DNA of 64,000 bases from an uncultured Bradyrhizobium sp. (GTDB lineage: Bacteria; Pseudomonadota; Alphaproteobacteria; Rhizobiales; Xanthobacteraceae): NCBI RefSeq assembly GCF_947648125.1, contig NZ_CANSMR010000034.1:16646-80645 (forward strand), in the 5' to 3' direction. The position numbers were made by a program, and so were the translations under genes. This document shows positions 25,774 through 34,830 of this stretch, piece after piece. Position 1 is the stretch's first letter. Every line of letters starts with the position of its first letter. The notes under the pieces are model-generated. The model saw only the letters and a program-made list of their open reading frames with translations. It did not search any database and was not told the origin of the DNA.

Positions 25774-28392
25774 TCAGTAGTCCTTCAGCAGCCGCTCGAT
25801 GTAGTCGAGCTCGAGCTGCGGCCGTGACGGATCGGCGAGGCGGCGGCGCAGCTCTTCGAGGATGCGGCGGACGCGCTGGACGTCGATCTCGCCGGGGATC
25901 TTCACCGTGTAGTCGTCGCCGAATTCGCGGCCATGCAGCGGGCGGCCGAGCGGATCGGTCTGGTTGCCGCCGCTCTGCTGGCGGCCGGCGCGGTTGCCGG
26001 GGCCGTCACCCTGCTGGTCGCCATCGCCCTGCTGCATCGCATCGGCAAGGCTCTGCGCGCCCTTGCGCAGTGCATCCAGCGCGCGGCCTTGCGAATCCAC
26101 CGCGCCGTCGGCATTGCCCTCGCCGAGCCGCCCGGAGGCATCGCCCATCGCGGAATCGGCCTGGTCGAGCCCGTCGCCGTCGTCATCACCCTGATCGCCG
26201 CCCTGGCCGTCACCCTGTTCGCCGCTCTGCTGGCCATCCTGCCCCTGCTGGCCCTTGTCGCCACGCTGTCCCGGGCCCATGCCGCGCTTGGCCAGTTCCT
26301 GCTGCAGCTTCTTGAGCCGGTCGCGCAGACCCTGCTGGTCCTGCTGCAGGTCGCCCATGCTCTGGTCGCCCTGCTTGCCGCGCATGCGATCGCGCCGGGA
26401 ATCCTGGCCCTGCTTGAAGGTCTTGTCGCGCAACTGCTGCTGCTTGCGGATCATGTCGCCGAGCTCGTTGAGCGACTGCTGCATGTCGTCGTCGCCCTGA
26501 TTGGGCTGCGCCATCTGCAGGTTTTCCAGCATCTGCTGCATCTGTTCCAGCAACTGCCGCGCCGCATCCTTGTCGCCGGAGCGCGACAGCCGCTCCATGC
26601 GATCGAGCATGTTCTTGAGATCCTGCTGGCTCAGCACCTTGGCATTGGGATCGAGCGGGCGCGCGAGCTGCTGCGGATTGTTGCGGAACTGCTCGACCAT
26701 CTGGCGCAGGAAATTGTCCAGCGCCGCGCGCAGATTGTCGGTGAGCTTCTTGATCTCCTCATCGCTCGCGCCGCGCTCCAGCGCCTGCTTGAGCGCGTCC
26801 TGCGCCGCGCGCAGCGCCTTGTCGACGTCACTGATGTTGCCGTCCTCGATGGTGACGGCGAGCGCCCACAGGCTGGCGACGACCTCGCGCAGCTGGTCGT
26901 CGGTGCGCGCCGCCTCGAGCTGGCGGCTCACGGTGTGGAGGCCGAGATAATAGCCGGTCTCCGGCATGAACATTTCCGGCGCGATCATCAGCGCGTCGAG
27001 CGCGGTGTAGACTTGGCCGTTCTGGTTGGCATCGAGCGCCAGGATGCGGCGCTGCTCGATCAGCGCCCGCGCCAGCGGCTTGGTGAACAGCCGCTCGGGC
27101 AGGCGCATGTTGAACGGCTCGCTCTTGCCCTCATTGCCGGCCTCGTCCTTCGCGGTCAGCGTCAGCGTCACGTCGGCGCCGGCGTAAGGGTCCTCGCTGA
27201 GGTCCTTGACGGTCTGGCCGACGCCGTTGCGGGTGCGCGCATTCGGCAGCACCAGCGGAAATTGCGGCGGCTCGAACAGCGGTCGCGGTTGCGCGGCCTT
27301 GCCGTCGGCATCTTTCGGCGCATCGGCCGGCCGCGCCGCGAACTGCGCGCGCGCTTCGGTCACGCCGTAATCGTCCTCGAGCCTGTAGGACATCTGCAAC
27401 GCGCCGCGCGCCTGCCGCTCCGGATCCTTGGCGAGCGCGATCGACGGCGGCCGGTCCGGCGTCGCGGTGAATTTCCACTGCGGCTGCCCGGCCGGGGCGC
27501 GGACATGCGCGGTGCCGTCGCCGGTGATCTTGAAATGCCGCTCATTGGTGCCCTTGGGCGCCTGCCCCTCCGGCGCGACCTCGGCGACGCCGCCGCCGAC
27601 CACGACGTCGATGGTGCCGCCGCTGGAGCGCACCAGCAGCGTGCTGCCCGAGGGAACCGCGAGCGGGGTGGCGTCGGCCGCGTTGGCGTCCTTGTTGGCG
27701 TTGGACAGGATGATCGGCGGCTTGCCGGTGTAGTTCGGCGGCGTCACCCAGGCGTCGACCCGGACATTGGCCGGCGCCATGATGCCGTTCCAGTCGAACG
27801 CGGAGGCGACCCGCAGGCCGCGCTCGTCGCCGGCGGCGACATAGGTCGCGACCAGCATCACGATGACCAGCGCGCGCAGCGCCCAGGGGTCGTGCAGCGA
27901 GACGCGCGGCCGCGGCAGGCCGGCGCGGATGCGCTTGAGCGAGGCCAGCGTGCGCTCGCGCTGCGCCTGCCACAGCGCCAGCGCGAACGGATCCTTGTTG
28001 GTGAGGGTGTCGGAGAGCGTGGTCGCCGGGCGATGGCGGACGCCGGCGCCGCGGTCGAGCCGACTCAACCCCTCCTCGCGGCTCGGCCAGCGGAAGCGCA
28101 GCAGCGGCAACAGCGCCGCGACCGCAGCTATGCCGAACAGGCCGGCGCCGGCCACGCGTGCGGCAAACGGCAGCACCAGCCACAGCCCGGCCCACGACGC
28201 GACCAGGAACAGACCGGCGACCGTCAGGACCCGCGCCAGATGCGGCCAGGCCCGTTCCCACGCAATCGCGAATTTCGCCCGGTGCAGAGCCTCGGTCAGC
28301 TTCAATTGCGTCAGCTTCAGCCGCGCGTCCGTATCGCTGTCGCGGGCGGCGCGTGACGGGGTGTCAGACGGGTCGATGTTGGCTCCGCTCAA
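25774..28392 (-). CDS. DUF4175 (TIGR02302) large membrane protein
   Basis: An 872-residue protein. Two or three membrane segments lie near the N-terminus (VAGLFLVASWAGLWLVLPFA, LFGIAAVAALLPLLRF, ALRALVIVMLVATYVAAGDE). A long periplasmic or cytosolic region of beta and helical character follows, and residues ~600-800 are Gln/Gly/Asp-rich with repeated QQ and DG runs. The last ~60 residues are ordered (VRRILEELRRRLADPSRPQL), a conserved ending. This family is confined to alphaproteobacteria and its job is unknown. It follows lysA-direction genes only at a distance, with repeats on its 3' side. Confidence 0.87.
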   Translation of the reverse strand: MSGANIDPSDTPSRAARDSDTDARLKLTQLKLTEALHRAKFAIAWERAWPHLARVLTVAGLFLVASWAGLWLVLPFAARVAGAGLFGIAAVAALLPLLRFRWPSREEGLSRLDRGAGVRHRPATTLSDTLTNKDPFALALWQAQRERTLASLKRIRAGLPRPRVSLHDPWALRALVIVMLVATYVAAGDERGLRVASAFDWNGIMAPANVRVDAWVTPPNYTGKPPIILSNANKDANAADATPLAVPSGSTLLVRSSGGTIDVVVGGGVAEVAPEGQAPKGTNERHFKITGDGTAHVRAPAGQPQWKFTATPDRPPSIALAKDPERQARGALQMSYRLEDDYGVTEARAQFAARPADAPKDADGKAAQPRPLFEPPQFPLVLPNARTRNGVGQTVKDLSEDPYAGADVTLTLTAKDEAGNEGKSEPFNMRLPERLFTKPLARALIEQRRILALDANQNGQVYTALDALMIAPEMFMPETGYYLGLHTVSRQLEAARTDDQLREVVASLWALAVTIEDGNISDVDKALRAAQDALKQALERGASDEEIKKLTDNLRAALDNFLRQMVEQFRNNPQQLARPLDPNAKVLSQQDLKNMLDRMERLSRSGDKDAARQLLEQMQQMLENLQMAQPNQGDDDMQQSLNELGDMIRKQQQLRDKTFKQGQDSRRDRMRGKQGDQSMGDLQQDQQGLRDRLKKLQQELAKRGMGPGQRGDKGQQGQDGQQSGEQGDGQGGDQGDDDGDGLDQADSAMGDASGRLGEGNADGAVDSQGRALDALRKGAQSLADAMQQGDGDQQGDGPGNRAGRQQSGGNQTDPLGRPLHGREFGDDYTVKIPGEIDVQRVRRILEELRRRLADPSRPQLELDYIERLLKDY

Positions 28393-28563
28393 AAAAATCT
28401 CCGGGGTAGCCGGCAGGTCAGCCTAGCACAGCGGCGGCTTTGAGGCACCCGTTCCGGGACGTAACCCACACCGGGAAATACGCATAACACGAAGGCGTGA
28501 CTGCGGCGGTTCGACCCCGTAACGTCCCGGCCGAACCAACGCCTTAACGCATGAGGAAACGAC

Positions 28564-28947
28564 ATGGACCAGAAGACGCACGACAAGGGGCTCGATATCC
28601 GCAAGGCGGTGCTCGGCGAGGCCTATGTCAACAATGCGCTGAAGAATTCGGACAGCTTCAACAAGCCGTTCCAGGAACTCGTCACGGAATATTGCTGGGG
28701 CGCGGTCTGGGGCCGCGAGGAGCTGCCGCGCAAGACGCGCAGCATGCTCAACCTCGCCATGATCTCGATCCTGAACCGGCCGCACGAGCTGAAGGCGCAC
28801 ATCAAGGGCGCGCTGACCAACGGCGTGTCGCGCGACGAGATCCGCGAGATCTTCATGCAGGTCTCGATCTACGCCGGCATTCCCGCCGGCGTCGACAGCT
28901 TCCGCATCGCGCGCGAAGTGTTCGCCGAACTCGACAACAAGGCGTGA
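28564..28947 (+). CDS. Carboxymuconolactone decarboxylase-family protein
   Basis: A 127-residue all-helical protein of the CMD family. The family core is visible: the TEYCWGAVWGREELPRKTRS segment, then LNLAMISILNRPHELKAHIK and IREIFMQVSIYAGIPAGVDS. The AhpD-type CxxC pair is absent; only one cysteine occurs, so it is more like PcaC-type members than the redox AhpD. PcaC decarboxylates 4-carboxymuconolactone in protocatechuate breakdown, but no pca genes are nearby, so substrate is open. AGGAAAC lies just upstream of the ATG. Confidence 0.85.
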   Translation: MDQKTHDKGLDIRKAVLGEAYVNNALKNSDSFNKPFQELVTEYCWGAVWGREELPRKTRSMLNLAMISILNRPHELKAHIKGALTNGVSRDEIREIFMQVSIYAGIPAGVDSFRIAREVFAELDNKA

Positions 28948-28968
28948 GGCGCACGCCGCCTCCGCATC

Positions 28969-29090
28969 GTCGTCCCGGCGAAGGCCGGGACCCATAGCCA
29001 CAGGCCTTCGTGGTGAGAACACGCTGGGGCTCCAGCTGAGCACAGCAATCAAGCGCGGTGGTTATGGGTCCCTGCTTTCGCAGGGACGAC
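28969..29090. repeat. Extragenic inverted repeat, family A
   Basis: Left arm 28969-28996 (GTCGTCCCGGCGAAGGCCGG then GACCCATA), right arm 29063-29090 (TATGGGTCCCTGCTTTCGCA then GGGACGAC). It lies between the CMD gene and the dehydrogenase gene. Confidence 0.87.
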
Positions 29091-29142
29091 ACCGAATGTG
29101 GGGCGCGCAGCTCGGCGCATAACGACATAAAGGAAACGACTC

Positions 29143-30054
29143 ATGGAAATCGGATTCATCGGCCTCGGGAAGATGGGCTTCCCGATGGCGCGCCGGCTGA
29201 TCGAGGCCGGCCACAAGCTCACCGTGTTCGACACCAGCAAGGACGCGCTCGATAGGCTGGCTGCGCTCGGCGCTGCGGCTGCGACGTCGCCCAAGGATGT
29301 CGCCGACCGCGTCGAGACCGTGATGGCGAGCCTGCCCTCGCTGCAGGCCTCGCTTGAGGTCGCGACCGGCACCGGCGGCGTGATCGAGGGCACGCGCGTC
29401 AAGCGCTTCATCGATCTCTCCACCGTCGGCTCGCAGATGGCGGTGAAGATCCACGACCTGCTGGCCAAGAAGAACATCGTGCAGATCGACAGCCCGGTCT
29501 CCGGCGGCGTCTCCGGCGCCGAGAAGGGCACGCTGGCGGTGATGGTGTCGGGCCCGCGCGCCGATTTCGAGCTGGTGAAGAGCGCGCTCGATGTGATCGG
29601 CAAGGTGTTCTTCATCGGCACCAAGCCGGGCTCCGGCCAGACCATGAAGCTCGCCAACAACTTCCTGTCGGCGACCGCGATGGTCGCGACCTCGGAAGCG
29701 GTGGTGATGGGCGTCAAGTCCGGGCTCGATCCGGCCGTGATGATCGACGTGATCAACGCAGGCTCCGGACTGAACACCGCGAGCCGCGACAAGTTTCCGC
29801 GCTCGGTCTTGCCGCGCAGCTTCGACTTCGGCTTCGCCACCGGGCTGATGGTGAAGGACGTGCGGCTTGCGGTCGAGGAGATGCGCTCGCTCGGGCTGTC
29901 GATGGAAGTCGCCGAAGCGGTCGGCCGGCTCTGGGAAGTCATCATTCGCGACGAGGGACCGGAGTCGGATTTCACCGCGGCGATCAAGCCGATCGAAAAG
30001 GCCGCGGGCGTGATCGTCGGCGGCGGCAAGGGCGGCAGTCACGCCGCGAAGTAA
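29143..30054 (+). CDS. NAD(P)-dependent 3-hydroxyisobutyrate dehydrogenase-like enzyme
   Basis: A 303-residue beta-hydroxyacid dehydrogenase. The Rossmann motif GFIGLGKMGFPMARRLIEAG is at residues 4-23, the substrate-binding region is FIDLSTVG and DSPVSGGVSGAEKGTLAVMV, and the catalytic lysine lies in GQTMKLANNFLSATAM. Family members oxidise 3-hydroxyisobutyrate, tartronate semialdehyde or reduce glyoxylate-like compounds; which applies here is not resolved. Family A repeats stand on both sides (28969-29090 and 30076-30242). AAGGAAAC lies before the ATG. Confidence 0.88.
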   Translation: MEIGFIGLGKMGFPMARRLIEAGHKLTVFDTSKDALDRLAALGAAAATSPKDVADRVETVMASLPSLQASLEVATGTGGVIEGTRVKRFIDLSTVGSQMAVKIHDLLAKKNIVQIDSPVSGGVSGAEKGTLAVMVSGPRADFELVKSALDVIGKVFFIGTKPGSGQTMKLANNFLSATAMVATSEAVVMGVKSGLDPAVMIDVINAGSGLNTASRDKFPRSVLPRSFDFGFATGLMVKDVRLAVEEMRSLGLSMEVAEAVGRLWEVIIRDEGPESDFTAAIKPIEKAAGVIVGGGKGGSHAAK

Positions 30055-30075
30055 CGCCGTTGACAAAATAGCGCT

Positions 30076-30242
30076 GTCGTCCCGGTCAAGCCAACGGGTC
30101 GGCGCGAAGCGCCGCCCGATGACAGGCTCCGCGCGACCCGGGACCCATAACCATAGGCGTTTGTGGTTCGAGGAGCTGGGGCCACAGCTTGCCGCAACAA
30201 CAACAAGCGGTGGTTATGGGTCCCTGCTTTCGCAGGGACGAC
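30076..30242. repeat. Family A inverted repeat carrying an inserted mini-element
   Basis: The left arm is interrupted after GTCGTCCCGG by a ~50-base segment containing GGGTCGGCGCGAAGCGCCGC then CCGATGACAGGCTCC (30096-30130), after which the arm resumes as CCCGGGACCCATAACCA. The right arm is 30213-30242. The inserted core also occurs at 25534-25567. Confidence 0.78.
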
Positions 30243-30267
30243 ACCGAGAATGAGGCGTCAGCGCGGC

Positions 30268-31533
30268 TCACAGCCAGGGCGCGGGCTTGTCCATCGCGAT
30301 CAGGGCGTCGACGTCGATGCGCGGGCGGACCACGGCGTACTGGTCGTCCTTGACCAGCACTTCCGGCACCAAGGGCCGCGTGTTGTAGGTGCCGGCCTGC
30401 ACCGCGCCATAGGCGCCGGCGGTCATGATCGCCAAGAGATCGCCGGCCTTCGGCTGCGGCAGCGAACGGTCGAGCGCGAGATAGTCGCCGGTCTCGCAGA
30501 CCGGGCCGACCACGTCGGCGACCATGGTCGGCGTGCCCTGCGCAGGCTGGCGCACGGCTAAGATGTCGTGATGCGCTTCATACAGCGTCGGCCGGATCAG
30601 GTCGTTCATCGCGGCGTCGATGATCACGAAGTTCTTGGCATCGCCCGGCTTCACATGGATCACGCGGGTGACGAGGATACCGGCATTACCGACGATCAGG
30701 CGGCCTGGCTCGAACATCAGCGTGCAGCCGAGATTATGCGTGACGCGCTTGACCATCGCGGCATAGGCGGCCGGCGCCGGCGGCGCGGCGCGATCCATGT
30801 AATAGGGGATGCCGAGGCCGCCGCCGAAATCGATGTGCGAGATGTTATGGCCGTCGGCGCGCAGCGTCTGCACGAATTCGGCGAGCAGCCGGAACGCCGC
30901 CTCCAGCGGACCGAGATCGGTGATCTGGCTGCCGATATGCACGTCGGTGCCGGTGACCTTGATGCCCGGCAGCTTCGCCGCGCGCGCATAGACCTCGCGG
31001 GCGCGCGCGATCGGAATGCCGAACTTGTTCTCCGACTTGCCGGTCGAGATCTTGGCGTGGGTGCCGGCATCGACGTCGGGATTGACCCGCACCGAGATGC
31101 GCGCGGTCGTCTTCATCTCGACCGCCAGGCGCGACAGCATCTCGAGCTCCGGCTCGGACTCGATATTGATGCAGAGGATGTCGGCGGCGAGCGCGGCGCG
31201 CAGCTCGCCCTCGGTCTTGCCGACGCCGGAGAACAGGATTTTCGACGGCGGGATGCCGGCCGCGAGCGCCCGCTTCAACTCACCGCCGGACACCACGTCG
31301 GCGCCGGCGCCGAGCTTGGCCAGCGTGCGCAGCACCGACTGGTTGGAGTTGGCCTTCATCGCGTAGCAGACCAGCGCCTTCTCGCCGGCAAAGGCCTCGG
31401 TGAAGACGCGGTAGTGGCGCTCCAGTGTCGCGGTCGAATAGCAATAGAACGGCGTGCCGACGGCCTCCGCCAGCTCAATGAGATTGACCGCCTCGGCATG
31501 CAGCACGCCGTTGCGATAGTCGAAATGGTTCAT
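30268..31533 (-). CDS. lysA: Diaminopimelate decarboxylase
   Basis: A 421-residue fold-type III PLP enzyme that converts meso-diaminopimelate to lysine, the last step of the pathway. The PLP lysine is Lys60 in CYAMKANSN; HIDFGGGLGIPYY and the glycine-rich phosphate loop follow; CETGDYLALDR near the C-terminus contains the conserved cysteine and acid. The ATG at 31533 begins MNHFDYRNG, standard for the family; a longer frame runs into the family B repeat. It is the last gene of argH-lptM-lysA, all on the minus strand. Confidence 0.95.
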   Translation of the reverse strand: MNHFDYRNGVLHAEAVNLIELAEAVGTPFYCYSTATLERHYRVFTEAFAGEKALVCYAMKANSNQSVLRTLAKLGAGADVVSGGELKRALAAGIPPSKILFSGVGKTEGELRAALAADILCINIESEPELEMLSRLAVEMKTTARISVRVNPDVDAGTHAKISTGKSENKFGIPIARAREVYARAAKLPGIKVTGTDVHIGSQITDLGPLEAAFRLLAEFVQTLRADGHNISHIDFGGGLGIPYYMDRAAPPAPAAYAAMVKRVTHNLGCTLMFEPGRLIVGNAGILVTRVIHVKPGDAKNFVIIDAAMNDLIRPTLYEAHHDILAVRQPAQGTPTMVADVVGPVCETGDYLALDRSLPQPKAGDLLAIMTAGAYGAVQAGTYNTRPLVPEVLVKDDQYAVVRPRIDVDALIAMDKPAPWL

Positions 31534-31544
31534 GACACGCTTGA

Positions 31545-31625
31545 TTGTTTGAGGATGATCTCCGCGCAAACGCGTTCCGCGTTTGTCGCGAGGGAAAACC
31601 GGTTTCCACTTTTCCGGATCATGCT
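31545..31625. repeat. Extragenic repeat, family B
   Basis: TTGTTTGAGGATGATCTCCG at the left and ACTTTTCCGGATCATGCT at the right, with AAAACCGGTTTCCAC inside. It sits between lptM and lysA in the operon. Confidence 0.85.
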
Positions 31626-31632
31626 CCAGATA

Positions 31633-31902
31633 TTAGTTGCCGAGCAGCGGATCGAGCACGAAAGACCGTTTATTGCCTTTCGACGCTGCCGGCGCGGCAT
31701 CCGAGCCATAGGTCGGATTGAACACGCTGGGCTGCGCCGCGCGCTCGCTCTCGGTGTCGCCCGGTGCTGCGGCCGGCGCGGCGTTCGCGGTCGGCGGCAG
31801 GTCGAGCGGTCCCTTGCGGCCGCAGCCGCCGAGCGCAAGCGTTGCAGCGCTCAGCACAATGATGGCCCATCCCGAGGGGGTCAGGCGGTTCTTGCTAATC
31901 AC
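31633..31902 (-). CDS. lptM: LptM (YifL)-like lipoprotein
   Basis: An 89-residue lipoprotein. A lipobox, LALGGCGRKGPLDLPP, gives a lipidated cysteine followed by the GRKGPLDLPP motif that marks this family. In E. coli LptM binds the LptDE outer-membrane LPS translocon and helps its disulfide maturation; here that role is by family. The start is GTG at 31902, with GGGGAA about 7 nt upstream; a longer frame (to 31935) has a poor site. It lies between argH and lysA on the same strand. Confidence 0.88.
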   Translation of the reverse strand: MISKNRLTPSGWAIIVLSAATLALGGCGRKGPLDLPPTANAAPAAAPGDTESERAAQPSVFNPTYGSDAAPAASKGNKRSFVLDPLLGN

Positions 31903-31994
31903 GACGAATTCCCCAATTCGGGCGGCACCATACAAACATTGGCGTGCTCTGGCGAGAGGCGGAGCGCCATGAAATCACGACCAAATTTTCCTGA

Positions 31995-33392
31995 TCAGCC
32001 CAATTTTCGCTCTTTTTCCAGCCGCTTGGCCCAGGCTTTGGCCTGCGCCATCACATTCTTCGGCGCCGTGCCGCCAAACGAGGTGCGGCTCTTGACCGAG
32101 GATTCGACGCTGAGCACCTTCAGCGCCTCTGCCGTAATCTTCGGCTCGACCTCCTGCATAGCCTTCAGCGGCAGCTCGTGCAGCGCCACGCCCTGCGCCG
32201 AGGCCAGGCCGACGATCCGCCCGGTCACGTGGTGGGCGTCGCGGAACGGCATTTTCAGGGTGCGCACCAGCCAGTCGGCAAGGTCGGTCGCGGTGGCATA
32301 GCCCTCGCCGGCCGCGGCCTTCATCTTCGCCTCGTCCGGCACCAGATCCTCGACCATGCCGGTCATGGCGCGGATCGCGAGCGACAGCGCCTCGAACGCC
32401 TCCATGGCGCCCTGCTTGTCCTCCTGCATGTCCTTTTGATAGGCGAGCGGCAGGCCCTTCATCACGATCAGCAGCGCGGTGAGCGCGCCGATCACGCGGC
32501 CGGTCTTGGCGCGCACGAGTTCCGCCGCGTCCGGGTTGCGCTTCTGCGGCATGATCGACGAGCCGGTCGTGAACTTGTCGCTGAGCTTGACGAGACCGAC
32601 CAGCGGCGAGGTCCAGATCACGATCTCTTCGGCGAAGCGCGACATGTGCACCGCGCAGATCGCGGCCGCCGACAGCGTTTCCAGCACGAAATCGCGGTCG
32701 GACACCGCGTCGAGCGAATTGGCCATCGGCCGGTCGAAGCCGAGCGCCCTGGCGGTAGCAGTGCGGTCGATCGGAAACGAGGTGCCGGCCAGCGCGGCGG
32801 CGCCCAGCGGCGATTCGTTCAGCCGCTTGCGCGCGTCGGCAAAGCGGCCACGGTCGCGGCCGGCCATCTCGACATAGGCCAGGAGATGATGGCCGAAGGT
32901 CACGGGCTGCGCGGTCTGCAGATGGGTGAAGCCCGGCATGACGGTTCCGGCATGCTCCAGCGCGCGGGTGACCAGCGCCTGCTGGAACGCGGCCAGCGCC
33001 GCTTCGGTCTCATCGATGGTGTCGCGGACATAGAGCCGGAAATCGGTCGCGACCTGGTCGTTGCGCGAGCGCGCGGTGTGCAGCCGGCCCGCCGCGGGCC
33101 CGATCAATTCGGACAGCCGCGACTCGACATTCATATGGATGTCCTCGAGCGCGCGCTTGAAATCGAAATCGCCCTTGCCGATTTCTGACAAAATCGTGTC
33201 TAGACCTTTGCCGATATTTTTCGCATCAGCTGAGGTGATGATGCCCTGCGCAGCGAGCATCGCGGCGTGGGCCTTGGACGCGGCAATGTCCTGGGCGTAA
33301 AGGTGACGGTCGACGTCGATGGAGACGTTGATTTCCTCCATGATGGCGTCGGGACGCTCCGAGAACCGGCCGCCCCACATCTTGTTGCTCAT
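31995..33392 (-). CDS. argH: Argininosuccinate lyase
   Basis: A 465-residue lyase that splits argininosuccinate to arginine and fumarate. The fumarase-superfamily signature [12 protein letters not shown] is present, with [16 protein letters not shown] and [21 protein letters not shown]-type stretches (here [13 protein letters not shown]) around the active site. The ATG at 33392 starts [12 protein letters not shown], the usual N-terminus; the upstream in-frame extension overlaps the divergent tlpA region. It heads argH-lptM-lysA and is divergent from tlpA. Confidence 0.96.
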   Translation of the reverse strand: MSNKMWGGRFSERPDAIMEEINVSIDVDRHLYAQDIAASKAHAAMLAAQGIITSADAKNIGKGLDTILSEIGKGDFDFKRALEDIHMNVESRLSELIGPAAGRLHTARSRNDQVATDFRLYVRDTIDETEAALAAFQQALVTRALEHAGTVMPGFTHLQTAQPVTFGHHLLAYVEMAGRDRGRFADARKRLNESPLGAAALAGTSFPIDRTATARALGFDRPMANSLDAVSDRDFVLETLSAAAICAVHMSRFAEEIVIWTSPLVGLVKLSDKFTTGSSIMPQKRNPDAAELVRAKTGRVIGALTALLIVMKGLPLAYQKDMQEDKQGAMEAFEALSLAIRAMTGMVEDLVPDEAKMKAAAGEGYATATDLADWLVRTLKMPFRDAHHVTGRIVGLASAQGVALHELPLKAMQEVEPKITAEALKVLSVESSVKSRTSFGGTAPKNVMAQAKAWAKRLEKERKLG

Positions 33393-33508
33393 GACATCTC
33401 GCTCACGAATTTGTATTTCAGGCCCTGCTGTTTCTTTGGCCGTAGCGGCGAAACAGCATGGCGGTTCCGGACGTATTCCCGGCACTGCATAGCCATATCT
33501 GACCCAGG

Positions 33509-34201
33509 ATGACAAACGATATGCCCGAGACGACCCCATCCGAACCGACCGCCAAGCCGACGGCCAAATGGCGCATCCCGCTGGTGATCGGCGCCGTGCT
33601 GGTCGGGGCCGTGATCGGCTATGTCGGCGTCTCCGGCCTCAGGCATCCCGCCGGCGGCGACATCGCCTGCAACAGCGCGGTGGATCTGGCGAAGAAGATC
33701 GCCCCGCTCGCCCATGGCGAGGTCGCGGCGCTGACCATGGCGACCACCCCCTTGAGGCTTCCCGACCTGACCTTCGAGGACGCCAACGGCCAGCCGAAGA
33801 AACTCTCGGATTGGCGCGGCAAGACCGTGCTGGTCAATCTGTGGGCGACCTGGTGCGTGCCCTGCCGCAAGGAAATGCCGGCGCTCGACAGCCTGCAGAC
33901 CAAGCTCGGCGGCAAGGATTTCGAGGTGGTCGCGATCAACATCGACACCCGCGATCCGGACAAGCCGAAGAACTTCCTGAAGGAAGCCAATCTGACCAAT
34001 CTCGGCTATTTCAGCGACCAGAAAGCCAAGGTCTTTCAGGATCTTAAGAACATAGGCAAGGCGCTGGGCATGCCGACCTCGGTGCTGGTCGACGGCAAGG
34101 GCTGCGAAATCGCCAATATCGCCGGTCCCGCCGAATGGGCGAGCGACGATGCGATCAAGCTGGTGAAGGCGGCGCTAGCCCCCGCCGCGGCGGGATTCTA
34201 G
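33509..34201 (+). CDS. tlpA: Thiol:disulfide interchange protein TlpA
   Basis: A 230-residue membrane-anchored periplasmic thioredoxin. One membrane helix (residues ~23-43, [20 protein letters not shown]) leads to a thioredoxin domain with active site WCVPC (Cys116, Cys119) and cis-proline GMPTSVLVD. Two further cysteines (Cys54 in DIACNSAV and one in GKGCEIA) match the known structural disulfide of B. japonicum TlpA. That protein reduces CoxB and ScoI for Cu(A) assembly of cytochrome oxidase. It is divergent from argH, as in B. japonicum. Confidence 0.95.
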   Translation: MTNDMPETTPSEPTAKPTAKWRIPLVIGAVLVGAVIGYVGVSGLRHPAGGDIACNSAVDLAKKIAPLAHGEVAALTMATTPLRLPDLTFEDANGQPKKLSDWRGKTVLVNLWATWCVPCRKEMPALDSLQTKLGGKDFEVVAINIDTRDPDKPKNFLKEANLTNLGYFSDQKAKVFQDLKNIGKALGMPTSVLVDGKGCEIANIAGPAEWASDDAIKLVKAALAPAAAGF

Positions 34202-34240
34202 GAATCTCTGAGCCCTTGGGACCGGTCAGGCGCAATACTC

Positions 34241-34324
34241 CGTCATTGCGAGGAGCGTAGCGACGAAGCAATCCATGTCTCCGCTTGCGGCGCGATGGAT
34301 TGCTTCGCTTCGCTCGCAATGACG
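34241..34324. repeat. RPE-like inverted repeat, family C
   Basis: CGTCATTGCGAGGAGCGTAG then CGACGAAGCAATCCATG pairs with ATGGATTGCTTCGCTTCGCT then CGCAATGACG. It lies between tlpA and the small motility-like gene, both of which end here. Confidence 0.88.
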
Positions 34325-34344
34325 CGGATCGCAGAGGGATGACG

Positions 34345-34533
34345 TCAGGCGATGGCGTTGAGGTTGCCGCCGACGCCGGGACCGAGATTGGCGGTCGATG
34401 GCGTGCCGAGCAGGGTCTGAACCGCGAACTTTTCCGCATCGAGGTTCTGCTTGGTCACGCGGGTCGCGATCTGACCCTGCAGGTTGCCCTGCTGCATCGA
34501 CAGGATGCTCGACACCATGCTCATCATGTCCAT
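34345..34533 (-). CDS. Small YjfB-like putative motility protein
   Basis: A 62-residue protein starting MDMMSMVSSILSMQQGNLQG, with later KQNLDAEKFAVQTLLG, which resembles the YjfB_motility family of very small proteins. Its function is not defined and no flagellar genes are nearby, so a motility role is only by family name. The ATG at 34533 has GGGAG about 9 nt upstream; the frame also reaches a TTG at 34548. It is transcribed toward the family C repeat. Confidence 0.65.
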   Translation of the reverse strand: MDMMSMVSSILSMQQGNLQGQIATRVTKQNLDAEKFAVQTLLGTPSTANLGPGVGGNLNAIA

Positions 34534-34601
34534 ACGCGGCACTCCCAAACTTGCTCTTGCGTAGCGCGCGAAAGTTAATGCTTGGGTAACGGATGGCCGC
34601 G

Positions 34602-34820
34602 TCAGGCTGACGCATCGTCGTCCTCATGGCGCAGCAGGTCGCCAGGCTGGCATTTCAGATAGGTGCAGATCCGCTCCAGCGTATCGAACCTGACGCCCTT
34701 GACCTTGCCCTGCTTGAGCAGCGACAGATTGGCCTCGGTGATCCCGACATATTCGGCGAGCTCCTTCGATTTCACGTTGCGCTCGGCGAGCATCACGTTG
34801 AGCCTGACCCGGATCGGCAT
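34602..34820 (-). CDS. XRE-family (YozG-like) transcriptional regulator
   Basis: A 72-residue Cro/C1-type HTH protein: MLAERNVKSKELAEYVGITE then ANLSLLKQGKVKGVRFDTLE matches the HTH, with an acidic tail (HEDDDASA). Proteins of this size pair with DUF2975 membrane proteins in many bacteria, and the DUF2975 gene is immediately upstream on the same strand (10-base gap). It probably represses its own operon from the AT-rich palindrome near 35435-35453. The ATG at 34820 begins the conserved domain. Confidence 0.87.
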   Translation of the reverse strand: MPIRVRLNVMLAERNVKSKELAEYVGITEANLSLLKQGKVKGVRFDTLERICTYLKCQPGDLLRHEDDDASA

Positions 34821-34830
34821 CGCAACAGCC

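Noticed and set aside
25933-28356. 807-codon plus-strand frame opposite the DUF4175 gene
   Set aside because: Leu/Ala/Arg-rich shadow without motifs; the minus strand has the conserved family ending.
34226-34627. Minus-strand frame across the family C repeat
   Set aside because: It reads through the repeat and another gene; the small YjfB-like frame is better supported.
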